DNA of 64,000 bases from Nocardia sp. BSTN01. GTDB lineage: Bacteria; Actinomycetota; Actinomycetes; Mycobacteriales; Mycobacteriaceae. Location: contig NZ_JADKYP010000007.1 in NCBI RefSeq assembly GCF_015354405.1, positions 162,389-226,388 of the forward strand, given 5' to 3'. Every line of letters begins with the position of its first letter. Within the stretch, counting starts at the first letter, position 1. The translations under genes and the position numbers were made by a program. The notes beneath the pieces were generated by a model that was not told where the DNA came from, did not search any database, and saw nothing but the letters and a program-made list of their open reading frames with translations. This document shows, piece by piece, positions 36,781-46,269 of the stretch.

Positions 36781-37824
36781 CTAGTCGAATGCGGGGCTGG
36801 TGAACTTGTCGTAGAAGATCTGATCGTTCGGGGTGCCGGCGGCGCTGAGTAGTTCCAGCGCGGCATCGACCATCGGCGGGGGACCGCACAAATACGCCTC
36901 CGCGCGACCGAGTTCGGGCTCACGCCGGCTGACCACTTCGGTGACGTTGCCCGCTTCGATCTCGATCGGCCCCGTAGGGGGCGAATCCATCGATTCCGAA
37001 AGACAGGCAACGAAGACGAAGCCCTCCAGCCGGCTTCCGAGTTCGGCGATCTCCTCGAGATAGAAGAGGTCCGCGGACGTGCGGGCGCCGTAATAGAAGT
37101 GCACCGGACGGGTATTGCCCGTCTCGACCAGATGACGAAGCAGCGACAGCAGAGGAGCCATCCCCGCTCCCCCGCCGATGAAAATCATCGGCAGGACGTG
37201 GCCGGCCTTGATGGTGAACGACCCGTACGGCCCGGTCAGAGCAATTTCGTGGCCGACATCGATACCGTCGTCGAGCAGACCGGCGAACTTACCACCCGGA
37301 TATTTCTTGATCAGAAATTCGATGTGCGCGGCCCCGGAGGGGGTCGTGGCCATCGAGAACGAGCGATGTTCTTCTGTCCCAGGGATTTTCAGATCCGAGT
37401 ACTGGCCGGGTTTGAACTCGTATGCCGCGGGTTCCACCGGCTGCAATCGCAACGACACGATGTCTCTGGTCATCGGTTCGATCGCGATCACCCGAGCGCG
37501 CACGTCCTGGATGGGCACCCCGCTCAGGAGTTCGTCCTCGTCGAAATTGAGCAACTCGATCGTGCAATCGCTGTAAGCGGTTGAGCGACAGAGCAATACG
37601 TGACCTTCGTCGACTTCGGCATCGTTACACGCGAATGTCGAGTAGTCATCCATCTGGATATCGCCGTCGAGTACGAACGACTTGCACGCCGAGCACCGCC
37701 CCTCGCGGCAACCATGCATCAGATGGATGCCTTGCCGAAACGCGGCGTCGAGAATGTACTCGTCTTCATCGACTTCCATCTCGATGTCGACGGGTTCGAA
37801 GTGGATACGGTGTTTATCGGCCAC
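36781..37824 (-). CDS. prmB: Propane/phenol monooxygenase reductase
   Basis: The 347-residue reductase has an N-terminal [2Fe-2S] domain (C-x4-C-x2-C in GCREGRCSACK and a late CRS), an FAD motif (RSFSMATTP) and an NAD domain (FIGGGAGMAPLLSLL; CGPPPMVDA). It transfers electrons from NADH to the diiron centre of PrmA. Confidence 0.95.
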   Translation of the reverse strand: MADKHRIHFEPVDIEMEVDEDEYILDAAFRQGIHLMHGCREGRCSACKSFVLDGDIQMDDYSTFACNDAEVDEGHVLLCRSTAYSDCTIELLNFDEDELLSGVPIQDVRARVIAIEPMTRDIVSLRLQPVEPAAYEFKPGQYSDLKIPGTEEHRSFSMATTPSGAAHIEFLIKKYPGGKFAGLLDDGIDVGHEIALTGPYGSFTIKAGHVLPMIFIGGGAGMAPLLSLLRHLVETGNTRPVHFYYGARTSADLFYLEEIAELGSRLEGFVFVACLSESMDSPPTGPIEIEAGNVTEVVSRREPELGRAEAYLCGPPPMVDAALELLSAAGTPNDQIFYDKFTSPAFD

Positions 37825-37860
37825 GGCGGGCTCTCCTGGGCTGGTGGATCGATGGTGAGT

Positions 37861-37900
37861 CGGTGAGTGGCGCCGCGGTCACGCAGGACGCCACCCACCG
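37861..37900 (-). other. Stem-loop between prmA and prmB
   Basis: CGGTGAGTGGCG (37861-37872) and CGCCACCCACCG (37889-37900) pair with one mismatch across 16 nt. It lies in the 85-bp prmA-prmB gap and may tune relative subunit expression. Confidence 0.45.
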
Positions 37901-37909
37901 AGCCTGGAA

Positions 37910-39544
37910 TCACGCGGGAACGGTTTTACCCGCGCGATAGGCGGCGACGTGCGCTTCGCGCTCGGCGTCGGACATCTCGTTCAGGAGCACATTCGGGCTC
38001 TGGAATGTGTTGCCCCGTACGTCGTCCAGCGTCCACAACTTCTTCGGGTCGTCCAGATCGAGATGCGGCTGACCGACGAGAGTCTTGCCGTCGTCGCGGA
38101 CGTAGCCGAGGTCGGAGACGATGTCGGCCAGATCCTTGCCGTGGTGCAGCGTCTCCCATTCCCGGAAACCGGTGAGCCGGCCCATATTCGGAGTCGGACG
38201 GCCCTGATATTCGCCACGGAAGGCCACCGCGTCGGTCCAGTAGCAGGTTTCCGAACAATAGGTCCGCCACTGATCGTCGACCTTCTCCACCACCATGTCC
38301 TCACGAATGAGCGCGGGCACCATGCAGGTCCAGCAGCGGTGCGGGTACTGGTACCCGACCTCCTCGAAGGCGATGGGCTTGTTGCGCCCGGGGTAGGCGA
38401 GCCGGTTGTACTCCTCCCACCACTTGCCGTACTTGGAGTACCAGCCGGGGTATTTGTGCTCGAACCACTCGAAGTCCTTGTCGGTCATCGCGTCGATCCG
38501 CCAGTAGTTGACCGGCCAGCCGGTGGCGAAGAAGCGAGCGACCTCGTGCACGTATCCCTTGTCCACGATGCGCTTCCACGCTTCTTCGACCAGATCGTGC
38601 GGGATCGTCAGACCGTACTTCTCGAGGGGGATGAGGTAGCTGCGGTAGTAGTCGTCGTAGATCCAGCGCCGCCACATCTCGGCGTAGCTCTCACGATCCT
38701 TACGCCGATCCTTGGTGCCGTATTCGATGAACGTACCGATCGCCGCGTCGACCACACAGTGGTTGTTCCACCACGCGTAACGCAGATCTCGTTCCAGCAG
38801 TGGACGATTTCGCTCGTCGGCCAACGCCATGAGCAGAATCGAGTAGCCGTTGGAGATGTGCCGCGACTCGTCGGACTGCACCGAGTGGAAGACCGTCGGC
38901 AGCAAGTAGTCGCCGTTGGCGGCCGCCTCGTCGGGCATGGCCACGAAAAGCGTGTTGGTGAAGGCTGTTTCGGCCACCACGGTCAAGTAGATGTTGGCCG
39001 CGGTGATGGCGTCACCGGTGATGAACCCTTCACCGAACTGCCGGCCGATGGTGCCCGCGTAGTTGTTCGCGAACGCCTTCTCGGTCATATCGAACCCGGC
39101 GGGGTCGATGTAGTTGTTCATGTACAGCTTCTTGAGGTTCATCTGAATCGTCGAGTGACGAACCTCGTCGATCATCTGCACGGCGAGCCCGTTGTGGATC
39201 TCCGGGTTCGGAACCGCGTCGATGGCCATCGGCATGGCACGCGCCGCCGAGATTTCCGGGAACGGAATGATCGACAGGAACAACTTCTGCCATTCCAGCC
39301 AGCGCTGCTGCACCTGACGGAACATGTTGCCGCGGATCGCACCGTCCATGGCGCCGTACACGCGGTTGTCCTTCTCCTCCTCCATCGGGAAGTAGGACCG
39401 CATGATCTGCTTGAGAGGATCCTTCTTCGGAGCCTTCTCGAAGGTGTAGTCCGTACCGAACCGGGTAGCGGGGGTTGCGAAGGTCGGCTCCCACGACAAC
39501 TCCGTGATCTTCGCGTGTGCCTTCGTCAGGCTTTGCCTACTCAA
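37910..39544 (-). CDS. prmA: Propane/phenol monooxygenase hydroxylase large (diiron) subunit
   Basis: The 544-residue protein carries both halves of the carboxylate-bridged diiron site ([24 protein letters not shown]) typical of soluble diiron monooxygenases. The N-terminus [20 protein letters not shown] is nearly identical to known PrmA/MimA proteins. Members oxidise propane to 2-propanol and also phenol or acetone in mycobacteria. It is the first gene of the operon, 90 bp downstream of a palindrome shared with the regulator promoter. Confidence 0.97.
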   Translation of the reverse strand: MSRQSLTKAHAKITELSWEPTFATPATRFGTDYTFEKAPKKDPLKQIMRSYFPMEEEKDNRVYGAMDGAIRGNMFRQVQQRWLEWQKLFLSIIPFPEISAARAMPMAIDAVPNPEIHNGLAVQMIDEVRHSTIQMNLKKLYMNNYIDPAGFDMTEKAFANNYAGTIGRQFGEGFITGDAITAANIYLTVVAETAFTNTLFVAMPDEAAANGDYLLPTVFHSVQSDESRHISNGYSILLMALADERNRPLLERDLRYAWWNNHCVVDAAIGTFIEYGTKDRRKDRESYAEMWRRWIYDDYYRSYLIPLEKYGLTIPHDLVEEAWKRIVDKGYVHEVARFFATGWPVNYWRIDAMTDKDFEWFEHKYPGWYSKYGKWWEEYNRLAYPGRNKPIAFEEVGYQYPHRCWTCMVPALIREDMVVEKVDDQWRTYCSETCYWTDAVAFRGEYQGRPTPNMGRLTGFREWETLHHGKDLADIVSDLGYVRDDGKTLVGQPHLDLDDPKKLWTLDDVRGNTFQSPNVLLNEMSDAEREAHVAAYRAGKTVPA

Positions 39545-39633
39545 TGTTCGCCTCCTGGGTCACAGCGTCCGGTGGAAGTACCGGCCGCGGGGACGTTGCG
39601 ATATCCATTCCAGCGGTTGCGAGGTGTGGCGAG

Positions 39634-39650
39634 CGTCTCACTCTGAGACG
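39634..39650. promoter_or_regulatory. Palindrome CGTCTCA-N3-TGAGACG upstream of prmA
   Basis: Perfect 7-bp arms with a 3-bp centre, about 90 bp before prmA. GAGCGTCTCA-N3-TGAGA recurs in the katG-regulator intergenic region, so it is the best candidate for the binding site of the MimR-like activator. Confidence 0.6.
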
Positions 39651-39824
39651 GGGGTCACATTGGAGTCAGCGGTCTCGCCGCGGCCATGCCGTTGGCCACC
39701 AACGGAATTCGTTCCACTCGGGATTAATTCGGCATTCCTGACAGCTATCACCGGATCGAGCTCCGTCTCCCACCATTCGCCGGACACCGGCGAGCAGTCG
39801 ACAGCAGATGCCGCACACGCGAAA

Positions 39825-39858
39825 CCGGTGCCTCACGAACGGATTCGCGAGACACCGG
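39825..39858 (-). terminator. Imperfect hairpin after katG
   Basis: Thirteen-base arms (39825-39837 with 39846-39858) pair with two mismatches, 16 bp past the katG stop. No strong U-run is present. The 330-bp gap around it otherwise holds only the prmA promoter region. Confidence 0.5.
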
Positions 39859-39874
39859 ATCGTCTGCTGTCGGA

Positions 39875-42109
39875 TCAGAGCAGGTCGTAACGGTCCAGGT
39901 TCATCACCTTGGTCCAGGCGGCGACGAAATCGTCGATGAACTTCCTCTCGTTGTCGTCCTGCCCGTAGACCTCGGCGAGCGCCCGCAGCTCCGAATTCGA
40001 GCCGAAGACCAAATCCACACGGCTGCCGGTCCATACGGTCTTGCCGGTCGATCGGTCGTAACCCACGTAGGTCCCGTCCTCGGCTGCCGACGGCTCCCAC
40101 CGCGTGCCCATGTCCAGTAGGTTCACGAAGAAATCGTTGGTCAGCGCGCCAGGAGCGTCGGTGAAGGCCCCGAGCCGGCTTCCGTTGTAGTTGGCGCCGA
40201 TCACCCGCAGTCCGCCGACGAGCACCGTCATTTCGGGCGCGGTCAGCGTCAGCAGGTTGGCTCGGTCCACCAACTGATACTCCGACGGCAGGCGGCTGCC
40301 CTTACCGACATAGTTGCGGAAGCCGTCCGCCCCCGGCTCGAGCGCCGCGAACGATTCGACATCGGTCTGCTCCTGGGTCGCGTCCGTACGTCCGGGAATG
40401 AAGGGCACTTCGATATCGAAACCGGCGTTCCTCGCCGCTTGCTCGATACCGGCGCATCCGCCCAGCACGACCAGGTCGGCGAACGACACCTTCACATCGT
40501 CGGTCCGGTCGGCATGGAAGACCGCCTGGATGTCTTCCAGTACGCCGATGACGTAGGCCAGCTCGTCGGGTTCGTTGACCTGCCAGCCGATCTGGGGCTG
40601 CAACCGGATACGCCCGCCGTTCGCACCGCCACGCTTGTCGCTGTCGCGGAACGAGGAGGCCGCGGCCCACGCCGTCTTGACGAGCTGTGCGACGCTGAGC
40701 CCGGAGGAGAGCAACCGGTTCTTCAGCCGGCCGATATCGTCGGCATCGACCAAGTCGTGCGTTACGGCGGGGACCGGATCCTGCCAGAGCAGCGCCTCGC
40801 GCGGAACATGTGGACCCAGGTACCGACCCAGGGGACCCATATCGCGGTGCGTCAGCTTGTACCAGGCTTTGGCGAATTCGTCCGCCAGCTCTTCCGGATG
40901 ATCCAGCCAGCGGCGAGTGATCTCCCCGTAGATCGGATCGAACCGCACCGAGAGGTCGGTTGTCAGCATCACCGGGGCATGAGTCCTGCCCGGGACATGC
41001 GCGTCCGGCACCGCGTCCGCACCGGCACCATCCTTCGGGACCCACTGCTTGGCACCCGCCGGCGAGGTTGTCAGCTCCCATTCATAGCCGTACAGAGTCT
41101 CCAGGAAACTGTTGTCCCAACGGGCCGGAGTCGGCGTCCACGCACCTTCGAGCCCGCTCGAAATGGCGTCCTTGCCGACACCGGTGCCGAAGGTGGACCG
41201 CCACCCCAATCCCTGGTCCTCCAATGCGGCCCCTTCCGGTTCCGGCCCGACATGTTCGGCAGGACCGGCGCCGTGCGTTTTGCCGAAGGTGTGGCCGCCG
41301 ACGATGAGCGCCGCGGTCTCCACATCGTTCATGGCCATGCGCCGAAATGTCTCGCGTATACCGTCCGCGGCGAGCAGCGGGTCGGGATTGCCGTTCGGCC
41401 CTTCGGGATTGACGTAGATCAGTCCCATTTGCACTGCGGCCAAGGGGGATTCCAGATCACGGTCCTCGGTATGACGCTCATCGGCGAGCCACTGGTGTTC
41501 AGGGCCCCAGTAGATATCCTCCTCCGGTTCCCACCGGTCCTCGCGACCGCCGCCGAAGCCGAAGGTCTCGAAACCCATGTCCTCCAAGGCGACGTTACCG
41601 GCGTAGACGATGAGATCGGCCCAGGACAGCTTGTTGCCGTACTTCTGCTTGACCGGCCACAGCAGCCGCCGGGCCTTGTCCAGGCCCGCGTTGTCGGGCC
41701 AGCTGTTCAGTGGGGCGAAGCGCTGCATGCCCGCCCCGGCTCCGCCGCGCCCGTCGTGGATGCGGTACGTCCCCGAGGCGTGCCAGGCCATCCGGACGAA
41801 GAACGGGCCATAGGTCCCGTAGTCGGCAGGCCACCATTCCTGCGAGGTGTGCATGACCTCGATGATGTCGGCCTTGACGGCGTCGAGGTCCAGCGTTCGG
41901 AACTCGGCACGGTAGTCGTAGTCGGGACCGAAAGGGCTGATCTCGGCCGGGTTCTTCCGCAGAATCTTCAGATTTATCCGGTTCGGCCACCACGTGCGGG
42001 TGGTGTTGCCGCCTTCGGCCGGATGCTCGAGGCGACTCGACAGGACGGGACAGCCGGCGACTGCGGGTTCGGATTGGGCCTCGCCGATGGGCGGGTGTTC
42101 CTCGGACAC
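39875..42109 (-). CDS. katG: Catalase-peroxidase KatG
   Basis: The 744-residue protein is a full two-domain KatG. It has the distal haem motif [10 protein letters not shown] (Arg, Trp, His), the Tyr of the Met-Tyr-Trp adduct in [12 protein letters not shown], and the proximal His in [12 protein letters not shown]. It decomposes H2O2 and has peroxidase activity. The GTG at 42109 follows AAAGGAAC; the open frame to 42271 lacks a start with support. Its place between the prm operon and the activator suggests a role in peroxide stress from uncoupled monooxygenase turnover. Confidence 0.96.
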   Translation of the reverse strand: MSEEHPPIGEAQSEPAVAGCPVLSSRLEHPAEGGNTTRTWWPNRINLKILRKNPAEISPFGPDYDYRAEFRTLDLDAVKADIIEVMHTSQEWWPADYGTYGPFFVRMAWHASGTYRIHDGRGGAGAGMQRFAPLNSWPDNAGLDKARRLLWPVKQKYGNKLSWADLIVYAGNVALEDMGFETFGFGGGREDRWEPEEDIYWGPEHQWLADERHTEDRDLESPLAAVQMGLIYVNPEGPNGNPDPLLAADGIRETFRRMAMNDVETAALIVGGHTFGKTHGAGPAEHVGPEPEGAALEDQGLGWRSTFGTGVGKDAISSGLEGAWTPTPARWDNSFLETLYGYEWELTTSPAGAKQWVPKDGAGADAVPDAHVPGRTHAPVMLTTDLSVRFDPIYGEITRRWLDHPEELADEFAKAWYKLTHRDMGPLGRYLGPHVPREALLWQDPVPAVTHDLVDADDIGRLKNRLLSSGLSVAQLVKTAWAAASSFRDSDKRGGANGGRIRLQPQIGWQVNEPDELAYVIGVLEDIQAVFHADRTDDVKVSFADLVVLGGCAGIEQAARNAGFDIEVPFIPGRTDATQEQTDVESFAALEPGADGFRNYVGKGSRLPSEYQLVDRANLLTLTAPEMTVLVGGLRVIGANYNGSRLGAFTDAPGALTNDFFVNLLDMGTRWEPSAAEDGTYVGYDRSTGKTVWTGSRVDLVFGSNSELRALAEVYGQDDNERKFIDDFVAAWTKVMNLDRYDLL

Positions 42110-42263
42110 GGCGGTTCCTTTCGTGCGGTGAAGCGAATGTCGGTCGCCGGAGCGATGAATGCCTTTCGCCGCTCGCGCACACGCAACGGCTCGTGGCATG
42201 GGCCGGTCCGACCTCGGATGCCGACCGGCACGGACGATCGTGGTCGGCACCGCAGGCACCGAG

Positions 42264-42280
42264 CGTCTCAAAATGAGATC
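42264..42280. promoter_or_regulatory. Second copy of the GTCTCA-N3-TGAGA site
   Basis: CGTCTCA-AAA-TGAGATC lies between the divergent katG (155 bp away) and activator (58 bp away) genes. It shares GAGCGTCTCA and TGAGA with the site before prmA. Autoregulation and control of katG are inferred. Confidence 0.55.
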
Positions 42281-42337
42281 TGCATCACAGGAAAGCCGGG
42301 TAACGTTGTCTCGCGGACCGAAAGACTAGGTGGATCG

Positions 42338-44101
42338 ATGGTGAGCAACGAAGACACCACTTCTCTGCTACAGCGAGCACGGGATCAGTTTTTGAGCTCG
42401 GGCGCTGTGGACGACCGACTCATCTCGGGCACTATTCGCAATTCCTGGCAGCGGTCGGTCGAGCTGCGCATCCACCCCGACAGGGTCGAGCTTCCATTCG
42501 TTCGTGAACCCGATCTGGAGTCACCTCTGGTGACAGCGGCCGCACCGGTGATTCATCGATTGGCCGACGATCTGGCCACCCAGGCGGTCAGCGTCGTACT
42601 CACGTCGGCCGACGGACTCGTTCTCGATCGCATCGCCGCCGACGCCCGCATTCGTGGGGCGCTCGACGCCGTGCAGCTGGCTTCGGGTTACAGCTACGCC
42701 GAAAAGTTCGTGGGTACCAACGGTATCGGCACCGCGGCGGAGACCGGACGGCCCACCTACATCCGCGGCGGCGAGCACTATCTCGGCACCCTGGGCCAGC
42801 TCGCCTGCGTCGGTGCTCCGATCAGGGATCCGATGTCGAGTCGAGTCGTCGGAATCTTGGATCTCACATGCTGGGCACGTAAGTCCGATCCCGTGCTGGT
42901 GGCGCTGGCCAAGACAGCGGGAGCGCAAATCGAGGATCGCCTGCGCGCCCAGGCCACCGAAAGCGAATCCGCGCTGCTGGAAACGTATCTCCAGCAATGC
43001 CGGCGATACCCGGGCGGCGTACTCGCGCTAGGCGACGACATCATGTTGATGAATCGCTTCCTACGGCAGTCCCTCGACGCGCTCGATCAGCACGCGATCC
43101 TCGAACACGCGACCGATCTCCAGCGCTCGCTGACGAACACCGTGAGCGCCGTCCTGCCGAGCGGATACATCACCAAAGTTATTGTCACCGAACGGATCAG
43201 GCCGCGCACCGGTCTCCCGAACATCGTCGCACACGTGACGCTGAGCGACCGTAGCCACAGCAGAGGACAGGTGGTCTCCCGGTCTCCGGGCGTGCCCGGT
43301 CTGGCGGGACGGAGCAGTTCGTGGCGCCGGAGCTGCCAGCAAGTGGAACGCTGCTGCGTCGACCGCAGTTGGGTCGTGCTCGACGGGGAAGCCGGCTCGG
43401 GCCGTGCCAAGCTGGCGGAGATGGTCGCACGGCACCTGCGCCCGGACCGCACCGTTCGCGTCCTGCGTACCGGCCGATACCTCGGCGCCGAGGACCTGAT
43501 CGCCGCCTTGGAGGCCGAGGTCGCGAAAGACGATTTCGACATCGTCCTCGCCGATGTCGATGAACTTCCCGGCGGGAGTGTGGAAGCGATTTCCACCATC
43601 TTGCAGGCCTGTACCGGGCGCGGGTGGATCGCCGCGACGATCTGCTCGACCACCAAGGCGCCGGAGCTCGAGGCGCAGATACTGCCGATGTTCATGCATA
43701 CCGTTCCTGTTCCGGCGCTGCGTCACCGAATCGAGGACTTGGACGAGTTGGTGCCGCATCTGCTTCGGGAACTCACCAAGGGCGGCGATATTCGACTCTC
43801 CCCCGGAGCACATCGCCAGTTGACCAAACTTCCGTGGCCCGGCAATGTGGCGCAGCTGCGGCACGTTCTCGTCGACACCCTCACGCGCCAGCGTTCCGGC
43901 GTCGTCATGCCCGATAAGCTTCCGCCCGAGTGCCATTCGATCACCAGGCGCATACTCACATCGATGGAAGCTCTCGAGCGTGACGCGATCGTGCGCAGCC
44001 TCCATGATCACAACGGCGACAAGCAAGCCGCCGCAATCGATCTCGGTATATCCCGCGCCACGATGTATCGAAAGATCAGGCAGTTCGGCATCGCAACCTG
44101 A
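42338..44101 (+). CDS. MimR/AcoR-type GAF-AAA-Fis transcriptional activator
   Basis: The 587-residue protein has an N-terminal segment with GTIRNSWQRSVE, a GAF domain (YAEKFVGTNGIGTAAETGRP), a degenerate AAA+ region, and a C-terminal Fis HTH (HNGDKQAAAIDLGISRATMYRKI). The Walker A is GEAGSGRA (Lys and Ser/Thr lost), and the GAFTGA loop that contacts sigma-54 is missing. This fits actinobacteria, which lack sigma-54. It is the likely activator of the prm operon. The same frame is open far upstream through katG antisense, but ATG 42338 is the first sensible start outside katG. Confidence 0.88.
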   Translation: MVSNEDTTSLLQRARDQFLSSGAVDDRLISGTIRNSWQRSVELRIHPDRVELPFVREPDLESPLVTAAAPVIHRLADDLATQAVSVVLTSADGLVLDRIAADARIRGALDAVQLASGYSYAEKFVGTNGIGTAAETGRPTYIRGGEHYLGTLGQLACVGAPIRDPMSSRVVGILDLTCWARKSDPVLVALAKTAGAQIEDRLRAQATESESALLETYLQQCRRYPGGVLALGDDIMLMNRFLRQSLDALDQHAILEHATDLQRSLTNTVSAVLPSGYITKVIVTERIRPRTGLPNIVAHVTLSDRSHSRGQVVSRSPGVPGLAGRSSSWRRSCQQVERCCVDRSWVVLDGEAGSGRAKLAEMVARHLRPDRTVRVLRTGRYLGAEDLIAALEAEVAKDDFDIVLADVDELPGGSVEAISTILQACTGRGWIAATICSTTKAPELEAQILPMFMHTVPVPALRHRIEDLDELVPHLLRELTKGGDIRLSPGAHRQLTKLPWPGNVAQLRHVLVDTLTRQRSGVVMPDKLPPECHSITRRILTSMEALERDAIVRSLHDHNGDKQAAAIDLGISRATMYRKIRQFGIAT

Positions 44102-44158
44102 TCGCTTCACCGTTGATTCAGATGCTCGGTGACCGGCCGACGCCGCTCATCGCCCGCC

Positions 44159-44632
44159 TCACCGTGAACTCGTCGACCCGTCCGGCCCCGATGTAGTGGC
44201 GGCCGCATCATGGTGGCCGTGCGCGGAACTCCCACGCAGATTGTCGAGAACGCGCCGAGCGTTGGCATCGCATTCGAGGTCCTCGGGCGTGTTCTCGACG
44301 TCCGCGATCACACTTTCCAGCCGATCTCGGGCCGCCGCCAGTCGCTGCTGCAATTGTTCTATCGCCGCGGCCTTGGTGCGCAATGTCCCGACCAGGGCCT
44401 CCCGATCCCACTTACCCGGCTGCGTCAACGGCAGCAGTGACCGCATTTCCGCAAGGGTGAATCCGGCCAGCTGGGCGTACCCGATGATCTCGAGCCGTTG
44501 GACCGCTTGTTCGTCGTACAGCCGGTAACCCGCGTCCGTGCGCCGCGCCGGGCTGATCAAGCCGGCGGTTTCGTAGTACCGAATCCGAGAGGGCGTCATG
44601 CCGGCTCGCGCAGCGAGATCGCCGATTTTCAT
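44159..44632 (-). CDS. MerR-family regulator
   Basis: The 157-residue protein starts MKIGDLAARAGMTPSRIRYYETAG, the MerR winged-helix signature, followed by a coiled-coil dimer helix (LRTKAAAIEQLQQRLAAARDRL). It has no N-terminal metal cysteines and one late Cys (ECDANARR). An in-frame ATG at 44656 lies inside the operator, so 44632 is preferred. It is divergent from the SDR gene, whose promoter has the 20-bp spacer diagnostic of MerR control. Confidence 0.88.
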   Translation of the reverse strand: MKIGDLAARAGMTPSRIRYYETAGLISPARRTDAGYRLYDEQAVQRLEIIGYAQLAGFTLAEMRSLLPLTQPGKWDREALVGTLRTKAAAIEQLQQRLAAARDRLESVIADVENTPEDLECDANARRVLDNLRGSSAHGHHDAAATTSGPDGSTSSR

Positions 44633-44641
44633 GGAAATCGC

Positions 44642-44673
44642 TTGACCTTCCACCATGGTTGAAAGTTTAGGCT
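44642..44673 (+). promoter_or_regulatory. MerR-type promoter of the SDR gene
   Basis: TTGACC (44642-44647) and TAGGCT (44668-44673) are separated by 20 bp, which is longer than the optimal 17 and typical of MerR-activated promoters. The spacer holds TTCCACCATGGTTGAA, an inverted repeat. A near copy controls the OYE gene at 47676. Confidence 0.75.
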
Positions 44674-44732
44674 GGGCGGGCTCTCAACCCTTCACGGTCA
44701 ACAACTTCGGCTCGACGACACCAGGAAGACCT

Positions 44733-45650
44733 ATGCCATTGTGGACCACCGCCGACATACCGGACCAAACCGGCAGGCTCGCCGTCGTCACGGGTGCAAA
44801 CTCAGGGCTCGGATTCGAGATCGCCAGGGCGCTGGCCGAGGCGGGCGCGCACGTCGTACTCGCTTGCCGCAACGAAGCGAAGGCGTCCGACGCCGCGAAG
44901 TCGATCCGCGACCGACATCCGCGCTCCAGTGTCGAAGTCCGCACGCTCGACCTCGCTGACCTCACCTCCGTCGCGGCGTTCACCGATCAGCTCCTCTCGG
45001 AAGGGAGGCCCGTGGATCTGCTGGTCAACAACGCCGGACTGATGGCGATCGATGCTTCGCGTACCGTCGATGGGTACGAAACCCAATTCCAAGTGAATCA
45101 CCTGGGCCATTTCGCACTCACCGGCAGACTGCTGCCCTTGATGACCGGCCGGCCGGGCTCGCGAGTGGCGACCATGTCGAGTGCCGGACATCGACTCGGC
45201 CGACTGGCCGCGGACGACCTCATGTTCGACCGTCGTCCCTATCGCCGATGGGGCGCGTACATGCAAAGCAAGCTCGCCAACATCCTGTTCACACGGGAAC
45301 TTCAACGCCGTCTGGTCGCGGCCGGAGCCGCAACCATCGCGGTAGCGGCTCACCCGGGCGGCTCACGCACCGATCTCGGATTCGAGGGCACCGCCTTCGT
45401 GAACCGCGTTATGCCTGCTGTGATTCCGCTTTTCACGCAATCCGCGGCCGCGGGCGCGCTGCCGATGTTGCGGGCGGCGACCGATCCGGGCGTCCAGGGC
45501 GGAGAATATTTCGGTCCCCGGCTTTTCGTCTGGGGCAGTCCCGTCCGGGAGACACCGAGTCGTCGTGCCCGCAATGACCGCGACGCCGAGGTGCTGTGGG
45601 ATCTGTCGGCCGAACTGACCGGCGTCGCCCCGCTCACTGCCGCATCCTGA
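44733..45650 (+). CDS. SDR-family oxidoreductase (retinol dehydrogenase-like)
   Basis: The 305-residue protein has TGANSGLGFEIA, NNAG and the YMQSKLAN active site of classical SDRs. It has the RxxxPxxR-free loop and C-terminal tail of the retinol dehydrogenase/light-dependent protochlorophyllide reductase-like group. ATG 44733 follows CCAGGAAGACC; the frame is open to 44655 but that part covers the promoter. It forms a unit with the Ddn-like gene 41 bp downstream. Confidence 0.87.
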   Translation: MPLWTTADIPDQTGRLAVVTGANSGLGFEIARALAEAGAHVVLACRNEAKASDAAKSIRDRHPRSSVEVRTLDLADLTSVAAFTDQLLSEGRPVDLLVNNAGLMAIDASRTVDGYETQFQVNHLGHFALTGRLLPLMTGRPGSRVATMSSAGHRLGRLAADDLMFDRRPYRRWGAYMQSKLANILFTRELQRRLVAAGAATIAVAAHPGGSRTDLGFEGTAFVNRVMPAVIPLFTQSAAAGALPMLRAATDPGVQGGEYFGPRLFVWGSPVRETPSRRARNDRDAEVLWDLSAELTGVAPLTAAS

Positions 45651-45691
45651 CCCTATACGGCCGTCCCCAACCACTTTGCCAGGAGGAACTC

Positions 45692-46129
45692 ATGCCACCG
45701 AACTTCGCGCTGAAGGCGATGAATACCGCCCATCGCGTGCTGTTGAAAGCGAGCCACGGTCGGTTCGGAAACGAATTCGGCGGAATGCCCTCGCTCGAAT
45801 TGACCACGATCGGGCGGAAATCGGGGCAGCCGCATGCGGTCATGCTGACCGCTCCGGTCGCACAGGACGGCAGCTTCGTCGTCGTCGCCTCCCGCGGAGG
45901 TGATCCTGTGCATCCGGCGTGGTTTCTGAACCTCCGGGAAAATCCGGAGGTGACAGTGTCGGTTCGGAGCGGCCCACAGCAGAGAATGCGAGCAACGATT
46001 CTCACATCCGAGCAGCGGGCGCAGCTGTGGCCTGATATCACCCGCCGCTACAGCAACTACGCGGCGTACCAGAAGCGGACCAGCCGAGAAATTCCGCTGG
46101 TGCGATTGTCGCCGATCGAATCCCGGTAA
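45692..46129 (+). CDS. Ddn-like F420-dependent nitroreductase family protein
   Basis: The 145-residue split-barrel protein has the GGMPSLELTTIGRKSGQPHAV motif region (key part TIGRKSG) and HPAWFLNLRENPEV typical of deazaflavin-dependent nitroreductases such as Ddn. It would use reduced F420 to reduce quinones or enones. AGGAGGA stands before ATG 45692. Together with the SDR and OYE genes it suggests an electrophile or quinone response. Confidence 0.87.
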   Translation: MPPNFALKAMNTAHRVLLKASHGRFGNEFGGMPSLELTTIGRKSGQPHAVMLTAPVAQDGSFVVVASRGGDPVHPAWFLNLRENPEVTVSVRSGPQQRMRATILTSEQRAQLWPDITRRYSNYAAYQKRTSREIPLVRLSPIESR

Positions 46130-46269
46130 GCGAGTTCCGCTCGCCCGACCGGCCGCGTGCCGGCAGGGCGGGCATCGGCGGTGCCCGGAGTTCATGCGGC
46201 AGTTCCGGGCGTCCGCCGACCCTACCCGCGCCAGGCTTGTCTACCGCGACAGTCGATCGGCTCGAAATG

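Noticed and set aside
40439-42337. A very long plus-strand open frame antisense to katG that is continuous with the activator gene
   Set aside because: It mirrors katG codons (high G/C third positions keep the antisense frame open), shows no family features, and the activator has a good start at 42338.
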